DNA of 64,000 nucleotides from contig NC_134354.1 of assembly GCF_048569485.1 (NCBI RefSeq), positions 399,660,103-399,724,102 of the forward strand, given 5' to 3'. A program made the translations under genes and the position numbers. Under the pieces are notes generated by a model that was not told the DNA's origin, did no database searches, and saw only the letters and a list, made by a program, of their open reading frames with translations. Of the stretch, positions 56,295-64,000 are shown piece by piece. This stretch comes from Anomaloglossus baeobatrachus. Taxonomy: Eukaryota; Chordata; Amphibia; Anura; Aromobatidae. The first letter of the stretch is position 1. Each line of letters starts with the position of its first letter.

Positions 56295-57962
56295 AGCTTT
56301 TTACTGTATTTGGCATAAGCTGAGATCACACTTGATTTTCTTGTTTGTTATTCATGTTCTTTGGTAAAAGCTAAAATATTTAAGGCATGCTCGTGATTGG
56401 GAATCCATAACATGCACTAAAATTCACTTTTTTGTTTCTGCTGTGTGCGCATACATTTTGCAAATACCTTTACACTTACATACCAGATTGTCAGTGCAGA
56501 ATGCATCTAATGAGAAAAAGAGATACTCACTAATAAATGACCTATGTCTGAATATTTCTTTCTTTTTGTGCTATTTCATGGGTCATAATTATATAGAAGG
56601 GTCAGATCGCCCATAAGGGGTCTTTTGGAATTTCTCCACGCTGCTACAGTCAACATGATCATATAAAGGGTCAGTAGAGTGTGCCTTATCTGCATTGCTG
56701 TAGATAGTTAATTGCTCTATCTTATGGGGAGAGGCTGTTGTGTCCTTGGAATAGTTCAATGTGAAGAGCGACAGGAAGTTCATGATCACTCACCACCTTA
56801 TCTCACAAATCTGCACTTCTGAGAAACGCCAGTAACGTTCACATGGAACTAGTGATAATTATTTATTATTTTACTCGCTTACATAGCGCCATTCAGGGGC
56901 GGACATATCACTGGTGCAGCCTATGCAGCCGCACAGGGGCCCAAGACGGAAGGGGTCCATTTCCACCTTCAAAGCAGGTAGACTTGTGCACTATGAGAAG
57001 CTATTGCACTGCAAAGGGGCCCCGTATACTATTCTTGCACAGGGACCCTTTTCTGCCTGTGTGCGCCAGTGGCGCCATTAATGGGAATCTGTAAGGAGGT
57101 TTTTGCTTCCAGAACTGATAGCAGCATGATGTAGGCAAAGAGTCCCTGAATCCAACAATGTGTCACATAATTTACTGGGTGCAGACATTCTGACACAATT
57201 ACAGTTTTTAGATTTAGCCATGCAACATAGCTGAGAGCTGTCCCAGCCACACCACGCTCTCAACATACATAGTCTATAGACAGTGAGTTGCTAATACCAG
57301 GAGGTGACATGTCAGACTACCACGCAATGATAATCTCCTGGCTCTAAAACAATCATTTCAAGTAAACAGCAAACAGCCTGATAAGAGGTGCTTTGCTGAA
57401 ATTGGTGTTATAGCCCCTACACCATAGCAAAAACCTGACAGATTACCTTTGACTTCCACAGCGTTTTACAGAGAGACATCTATATAGCCTGTTTTTGAAT
57501 GATCCTATACAGAACATCATTTGTACTGGACACTAAATAGAGCTTTGTGTTGAACTCACCCTTCATTCAGCATTGTAATAACATGTGTGAGTAATGCACC
57601 TTATCCCCCTGTGCACACCCTTGATATCTGTGCCATGAGCTGTCCTTAAGTATTACCAAGTAATCTGCTGTCTATGAGAAGGTACACATGAGACAGTGGA
57701 CTACACAATGATGATAGGAAACTTTTCCAGGTCAGTGCCCTTAATTGCTTTCAATGTGTGTATACATCCCACTGAGAACAATTTCCATGATATAACTGGG
57801 CTCTATTCATTTGGGGAACAATATAATTCTCAGTTGGCAAACTGAGCTACATACCGGAGTATACTGGTGCTAATCGCAAGACTAGTGATGCCCAAAATAG
57901 AGATTAAAAAAACATCAACAGTAAATTTGCAGATGAAAGTGAGCTGGACACTTCTGGTACCG
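56295..57962. repeat. Unassigned, with a dispersed repeat at 56893-57070 and MITE-like end
   Basis: 56893-57070 starts AGGGGCGGACATATCACTGG, contains CAGCCGCACAGGGGCCCAAG and GGGACCCTTTTCTGCC, and ends near GTGGCGCC. It is related to 50673-50815. 57080-57450 resembles a TTAA MITE interior (GGGAATCTGTAAGGAGG against CCTGACAGATTACC). No gene. Confidence 0.45.
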
Positions 57963-57966
57963 TTAA

Positions 57967-60215
57967 AGGGGTTATCCAGCTTATTTTGAGTTTTTTTCAT
58001 TATTACCCTATTGGGCTACATTGGGGCAGGTAAGTAGATAGTAACCACTTACCTGCCCTGCTGTCAGCCCCTCTCCCCCGGCTCAGAGCGGTCATGTGAC
58101 CGCTCCTGCCGCGATTTTGCTGCTTCCGGTCATTTCATGTCAACATGGGCAGGGCCATGTTGACATGCAAATCTGGAAACAGCATGTCGCCTCCCTGCTG
58201 GGCGGGTACAGTGCGATGAGCCCCGTCCCCCTTCCCTGCACCCTCCCACACATTCCCCTGCACCCCGTACTCTGCCCACAACCTCCCCCCTGCATTTCTG
58301 TGGGACCCGTGACCTGGGGGCGGGACCTGGCGGCGGTTGCCGTGGTGTCAGCGCCAGCACCGAGCCCCCTGCTCAGGATCGCAGGATGTGTGTGTGTGTG
58401 TATGCGGTGCACAGCCTGGTGTGTGTGTGTGTGTATGCGGTGCACAGCCTGGTGTGTGTGTGTGTGTGTATGCGGTGCACAGCCTGGTGTGTGTGTATGC
58501 GGTGCACAGCCTGGTGTGTGTGTATGCGGTGCACAGCCTGGTGTGTGTGTATGCGGTGCACAGCCTGATGTGTGTGTATGCACAGCCTGATGTGCATGTA
58601 TGCGGTGCACAGCCTGATGTGTGTGTGTGTGTGTGTGTATGCGGTGTACGGCCTGGTGTGTGTGTGTGTGTGTGTGTGTATGCGGTGCACAGCCTGGTGT
58701 GTGTGTGTATGCGGTGCACAGCCTGATGTGTGTGTATGCGGTGCACAGCCTGGTGTGTGTGTATGCGGTGCAAAGCCTGATGTGTGTGTGTGTGTGTGTG
58801 TATGCGGTGCACAGCCTGGTGTGTGTGTGTGTGTGTATATGCGGTGCACAGCCTGATGTGTGTATGCGGTGTACGGCCTGGTGTGTGTGTGTGTGTGTGT
58901 GTGTGTATGCGGTGCACAGCCTGGTGTGTGTGTATGCGGTGCACAGCCTGATGTGTGTGTATGCGGTGCACAGCCTGATGTGTGTGTATGCGGTGCACAG
59001 CCTGATGTGTGTGTATGCGGTGCACAGCCTGGTGTGTGTGTGTGTGTGTGTATGCGGTGCACAGCCTGATGTGTGTGTATGCGGTGCACAGCCTGATGTG
59101 TGTGTATGCGGTGCACAGCCTGATGTGTGTGTATGCGGTGCACAGCCTGATGTGTGTATATGCGGTGCACAGCCTGATGTGTGTGTGTGTGTGTGTGTAT
59201 GCGGTGCACAGCCTGATGTGTGTGTGTGTGTGTGTATGCGGTGCACAGCCTGGTGTGTGTGTGTGTGTGTATGTGGTGCACAGCCTGGTGCGTGTGTATG
59301 CGGTGCACAGCCTGGTGTGTGTGTATGCGGTGCACAGCCTGATGTGTGTGTATGCGGTGCACAGCCTGGTGTGTGTGTATGCGGTGCACAGCCTGATGTG
59401 TGTGTATGCACAGCCTGATGTGCATGTATGCGATGCACAGCCTGATGTGTGTATGCGGTGTACAGCCTGGTGTGTGTGTGTGTGTGTATGCGGTGCACAG
59501 CCTGGTGTGTGTGTATGCGGTGCACAGCCTGATGTGTGTGTATGCGGTGCACAGCCTGGTGTGTGTGTATGCGGTGCAAAGCCTGATGTGTGTGTATGCA
59601 CAGCCTGATGTGCATGTATGCGGTGCACAGCCTGATGTGTGTGTGTGTGTGTGTGTATGCGGTGCACAGCCTGGTGTGTGTGTGTGTGTGTGTGTGTGTA
59701 TGCGGTGCACAGCCTGGTGTGTGTGTATGCGGTGCACAGCCTGATGTGTGTATGCGGTGCACAGCCTGATGTGTGTGTATGCGGTGTACAGCCTGATGTG
59801 TGTGTATGCGGTGCACAGCCTGATGTGTATGCGGTGCACAGCCTGATGTGTGTGTATGCGGTGCAGAGCCCGATGTGGGGCTGTTATTTGCAATGCTGTA
59901 GTGATGAGAGGTCAGTGCTGGGGCAGAATATACTGACAGGGAATGTGTGTGCAGGGGGCGGACAGGGGGTGGGGCTGGACACTGGGGTGGGGCTGGACAC
60001 TGAGGCCGGGCGGTGCCAGCTCTGACTGAGGTTTAGCACAGGAAGTGGTCAGTTTGCTTGAGCTCAATGTAAACAAGGAGCTGCAGAGAATAAAGGGATA
60101 ATTCAAGAGGAACAAAAGTTAGAAAACAAAATATAACAATGTAGGGGTGTTTTATATGACAATACAGCACAGATTAGCTTAAACTCAAAAATGTTTGTTA
60201 TGTCGGACAACCCCT
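57967..60215. mobile_element. TTAA-type MITE containing a large VNTR
   Basis: Ends (TTAA)AGGGGTTATCCAGCTTA and, inverted, AGGGGTTGTCCGACATA, with TTAA at 57963-57966 and 60216-60219. 2249 bp, most of which is the TG-rich VNTR (58386-59875). No transposase. Confidence 0.78.
58386..59875. repeat. 27-bp VNTR with embedded (TG)n, about 50 copies
   Basis: The unit is GTGTGTATGCGGTGCACAGC followed by CTGATGT. The 27-bp form is most frequent, with (TG)n stretching many units to 31-45 bp; I count about 50 copies of the GCCTG core. Minus-strand frames of 439-558 codons (HTHQAVHRI repeats) and plus frames (CVCGAQPDV repeats) exist only because the unit lacks stops in those frames. Confidence 0.95.
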
Positions 60216-60219
60216 TTAA

Positions 60220-62479
60220 ATTAAAGTTGTACTCTGTGAGAGAATACAATCTATTTTGTTCTTATGGATGACATCTTGTCTTAGAACTGAATGATGTCAT
60301 AGGGCTCAGCTAACATTGATGGGCGGGCAAGTTTCACCTTTCTATACACACCCCTGCGGCTCTTATTGGTGCATAGTTCAGACAAGTTATTTCTTTGTTT
60401 AGGGTACTATATAACCTGGTCACATAATGTAATAAAAAGAAACTTTCAGTACATCACAAAGCATGTGTGTTACAATGATTTCCCAAGCTCTCACTGCATG
60501 GACCCACCAAGTGCTGGGCAGCGAGGTGACAATTAGTTGCCGTATGCATCCTGGTATCTAAAAAAAGAAAGACTCCGAAAAAGTCATCAAATGGACTGGC
60601 TTCTGACTACTCCTTTCTGGAGAAGAAATTAGAGGGAATGTCTTTTAAGATTATTTCATCTTTCTTGGCTTTGAAGTTTCTTAAAATCAGTGATAAAGGC
60701 CAAAATGTTAGTTAGTCATAACAGTGTAAAAAGAACAGCAATTCATTGCTTTTCATACAGTTACACCTGAAGGGTTGGCTGAAGATATAAAACAAATGGT
60801 TAATAAAAACAATAAAAATAAAAATATTGTGTTAATTTCTGCAATTTCCCCCAATTTAGTTCAGATGCTCCAGTGGCCAGCTCTTCTCAGTGTTAATGTG
60901 CCATACTTGCTTTATTTTAGGACATTTGGTGCTTTTTCCTTTGCCCTTTAAAATGTATTCAGAACACCATTTTGGACATATTTGAATGTATATGTCAACG
61001 TGGCTGATATAATCGATCTCCATCAGTCCCGGAGACTTGGAACCACCTGATGAAGGCGTACCGCCGAAACGCGTAGTTTTTTTTTATCATCTACCATCTG
61101 TCAGTGTTATCAGCCGGTGTCATTATACTTTTTTGGATATATTCTTTTTAACAAAGCTGAAATAAAGAAATGCCTTTTATTCAAATCCTTGGAGTCTGAG
61201 CTGGATCCTTCCCCTGCTTGCGTCTTGTAGACTTGGAATGGAGGGTGCATGCTTGACCTCTTCTCCAGTCAAACTCATCCTTACCGCGGTTGTGTAGTGA
61301 CTGAGACGGAACCAGAGACTTGGGATCCCTTCTTAAGTAAGTGGGGTCTCCAATGATCATACATTTTTCGCCTACCCTGTATATAGGTGCTAAATACCCA
61401 TCTTGGGAAAACCACTCAAATTCAGTTTGGAAAGGATCTAATAAAAAATCCTAGCCTACAAAGGGTCTTAAATAAATGGACATAACCGCGCTTCTCTACA
61501 GAATATTTTTTTTTACATTTACACATTTTTTCCGTAAGTGATGTTTTTTATAATGTTACAGACCCAGGTTACATGTTTAGCATACGTGTTGCTTTTACCT
61601 ATATCAATATGTGCTTTTCCCATTGACATTAAGCAGATGATGTAAATCTGGATAACATACAATCTTACATGATTTTAGGTAAAAATCTCAGAGGGGATTG
61701 AAAATAGAAAACAAATTGAGCGTCTTTCTAAAAAGTGGTCTGTATTTGCCGTCCAAACATTACAGGCAGGCGATTCTCTACCAAGTCAGAGAGCGTATTC
61801 ATTATGTGAACAGCACTCCACAGCTGTATTCAATTGCTGTGAGGCTTTCACAGCCCACTGGTAAAAAAATCCAAGAAATTTGATATAAACATAATACAAA
61901 AATGTTTTCCTGCCCTGTGAACAAACTTGTGTCTTCTAGATTCAGTAGCAAATTCTTTACATCCTCAGTTAGGAAGTTTAACAGTGTCTTATTCACCAGC
62001 CCTCAGCTTCTCTTTATCTAGTATATACCCTGATCTGAGATAAGAACTCTGGGATGCTGGGATGTTAAAATTCTTACATACTAACCATTCATTTTTACAT
62101 TTATCTATACTGGTGAAGTCTACTTTTGTTTCTGGACATGTGACAATATGACTTTCATAAATGAAAGGTTTTCATACAGTGGGCACCGAACAGGAACATA
62201 GTGGGACCGAATCCGGCGATGGCATTTGGAAGCACATAGGCTCATGCTGTCCTCATCTCGATGCCCCAGATGGGGATATGTATTACATATATTACCCTGC
62301 CCGGAGGAAATCTAGATTTATTACAAAACCAGTATTTCTAATAATAAAAAGAATACCGCTATATAAGAATGAATAATGATACCGCAATAATAATTTTGCA
62401 CTACATCAGAGAAATACCACTAAACCATAACCAAATATTACCAGCACACAAACTATTGATAATACCACCAGACTGATAG
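60220..62479. repeat. Unassigned, with a dispersed-repeat block near 61020-61340
   Basis: 61044-61075 has CTGATGAAGGCGTACCGCCG followed by AAACGCGTAG, a motif typical of dispersed amphibian repeats; AATAAAGAAATGCC follows at 61161. No domain-bearing frame was found in the remainder. Confidence 0.4.
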
Positions 62480-62483
62480 TTAA

Positions 62484-63870
62484 AGGGGTTGTCCAGGCTT
62501 GAGGTTAAAGTCTATGTGACTTCAGAATTTTCACAATGTGCACTGTCAGGATTCTCCACTGCTAACATTGGGAACGGGCTGTCATGTGACCACAAGTATG
62601 TGATTTCCACACCTCCGAACACATTTGGTCTAAACTTACTCAGACTTGCTAAATTTACTTGTATTGAGAGAGGCAGCGCCTGTCTAGTAAGTAGGTGACC
62701 GCATGTATTCAAAACTCCCACTGCTGGCGCCGACACCGGAGAATCCTCACAGTGCATAATCCATGCAGTATCTGCAGTCACATATGTGGTGCCCCTGAGG
62801 CTTCAGTCGCCACAGGGTACTTGGTGCAGTATTCATCTCAGGTAAGGAGGAGACATTGCCGGTAAACCACCACAATTCACCAAAACTCACATTCAGTTGC
62901 CCTTCCACCGGCACTGGGTTAGGGTAGGGTCACTTGGACGGTAACCACAAGGTATGGGAACTCCCACCCACTAGTTCAGCAACCCGGAGGGTGGAGCTAC
63001 ACAATGGGGAGTAGGTGACACACACACCCACACACACACACACACGGACAGTTAGTGAGTGACGGGAAGCAATTGAGACGTGGGGAGATCACGGTCGCTG
63101 GGGAGAGAGCTGTGCCATAGCTCCCTCAGGCACTGCACGTCCCACCAGCAGAATCCGCCAGGCTTAGAATTTCAAGTCTTCTGGCCCATACAAAGTGCCT
63201 GAGGCACAGCAGCATATAGAGCCAGGAGTCGTGACAAAAGAGCGGCACCAATAACGGACTCGCGCTGCCTGTCATACGGGATAGGAATGGAGCCAATCCA
63301 AGGACTCGGGTCCAAGCATAGCTTCAAGCTGCAGGGACTCACACAACACAACACAAGTAGGAATGACACAGAAAGAAACACAAGTTCTGGCCTCTCAACT
63401 ATCCGAGATTGGCTGGGGCCCATTACAGCGGAGTCCGGCAGTCCAATGGTGGTGACATCTCAGTGAGTAAAGAACTTTGATTGCAACCCCTGTGTCGCTC
63501 CCTTTCTTCGCCGCCTCCAACCCTGCGCTCCGCTGAACGATTACTACTACTCCCAACCTCCCTGTGGGCCTGAGCTCTACCTGTGGAGAGCTGTACCAAC
63601 CTAGCTGCACTACCATCTGCCCTCAGAGCAGAGGAAACCTCTTGCAGCGGCGGCTTCTATTTTAGCGGCACACCAGAGGTGGCGTCACAAATAACTACTA
63701 TCCCCATCTTCATCCCCCATTTCTTGACACTGCCAGGATCACAGAACCAGGCCTAGCTGCTGTGACATCCAATCTCCCTACACTGGTCTGGTGACAAGTA
63801 ACCCCCCAGACTCTGTGGATGCGTCACATACAGTGACTGCTGACTTTACCTTCAAGCATGGACAACCCCT
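62484..63870. mobile_element. TTAA-type MITE interrupted by a solo LTR
   Basis: Ends (TTAA)AGGGGTTGTCCAGGCTTGA and, inverted, AGGGGTTGTCCATGCTTGA, with TTAA at 62480-62483 and 63871-63874. Inner sequences AGTCTATGTGACTTCAG (62510) and TCACATACAGTGACTGC (63825) flank the LTR. Confidence 0.82.
62785..63826 (+). mobile_element. Solo LTR of family A type, with 4-bp target duplication
   Basis: 1042 bp, TGTGGTGCCCCTGAGG...GGATGCGTCA. 4-bp duplication CATA (62781-62784, 63827-63830). Contains GAGGTGGCGTCACAAATAAC near 63676, the same internal motif as the other family A LTRs, and a (CA)n tract at 63018-63046. Confidence 0.83.
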
Positions 63871-64000
63871 TTAACCAAATCCACTGTACTAGGAGTGATA
63901 TTACCACTAAACAGTGACCATATATTGATAATCACAGTTCTCTGCATATGTATATACTGTGTAGGCTCTCACCAGTGATGTTCTCGCTAACTGTTGTTCT

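Noticed and set aside
58140-59816. Open frames of up to 558 codons on the minus strand
   Set aside because: They are translations of the 27-bp VNTR (HTHQAVHRI repeats). All minus frames are open because the unit has no stop; there is no non-repetitive domain.
58386-59875. CRISPR-like regular repeat array
   Set aside because: Units are contiguous with no unique spacers, and the genome is vertebrate; it is a minisatellite.
1-64000. Search by eye for tRNA, rRNA, snRNA or a known host gene
   Set aside because: No tRNA cloverleaf with A and B boxes, no rRNA blocks and no recognisable host exon was seen; small or weak ones could be missed without a search tool.

Overview
This window looks like non-genic DNA from a large, repeat-rich vertebrate genome, most likely a frog or other amphibian. 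The evidence is the mixture of L2/CR1-type LINEs, Tc1/mariner transposons with amphibian/fish-type ends, a BED-finger hAT transposon, many PIF/Harbinger-like MITEs with 3-bp TTA/TAA target duplications, TTAA-flanked MITEs and long-LTR elements. I recognise no host protein-coding exon, tRNA, rRNA or CRISPR array. Nearly every long open frame belongs to a mobile element or is a by-product of a stop-free tandem repeat.

Layout. 1-11019: a Tc1-like transposon carries an LTR element (5' LTR about 36-1180, 3' LTR 9641-10783). That element carries a cold-shock-domain reading frame (2270-2602) and is split by a 6.4-kb hAT transposon (2879-9263, perfect 8-bp target duplication). 11360-12650: microsatellites and a 16-bp minisatellite. 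12719-14452: two Harbinger-like MITEs. 14456-19262: a plus-strand L2-like LINE interrupted by a reverse solo LTR, a reverse 5'-truncated LINE and a MITE. 19270-28900: a patchwork of unclassified repeats holding a second member of the LTR family (21611-25496) and a gypsy-like gag remnant (26884-28663). 28900-32330: mostly unassigned sequence with a 200-bp foldback, a 240-bp tandem duplication and one weak candidate exon. 32340-34896: nested MITEs. 36231-40015: a very young LTR element with one whole gag-like frame, near-identical 945-bp LTRs and a 5-bp target duplication. 41490-46160: two decayed Tc1 elements, one inside a TTAA MITE. 47327-51384: two further Harbinger-like MITEs around a reverse solo LTR. 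53009-55670: a TA-flanked TIR element next to a Tc1 transposon with perfect inverted repeats and an intact 345-aa DD34E transposase. 57967-60215: a TTAA MITE holding a 1.5-kb 27-bp VNTR. 62484-63870: a TTAA MITE holding another solo LTR.

The most unusual items are the cold-shock domain inside an LTR element that shows no polymerase, a set of long LTRs with 4-bp target duplications sharing a PBS-like internal motif, the young gag-only element with seven 21-residue repeats, and the apparently intact Tc1 transposon. All calls were made by reading the sequence; no database search was run.
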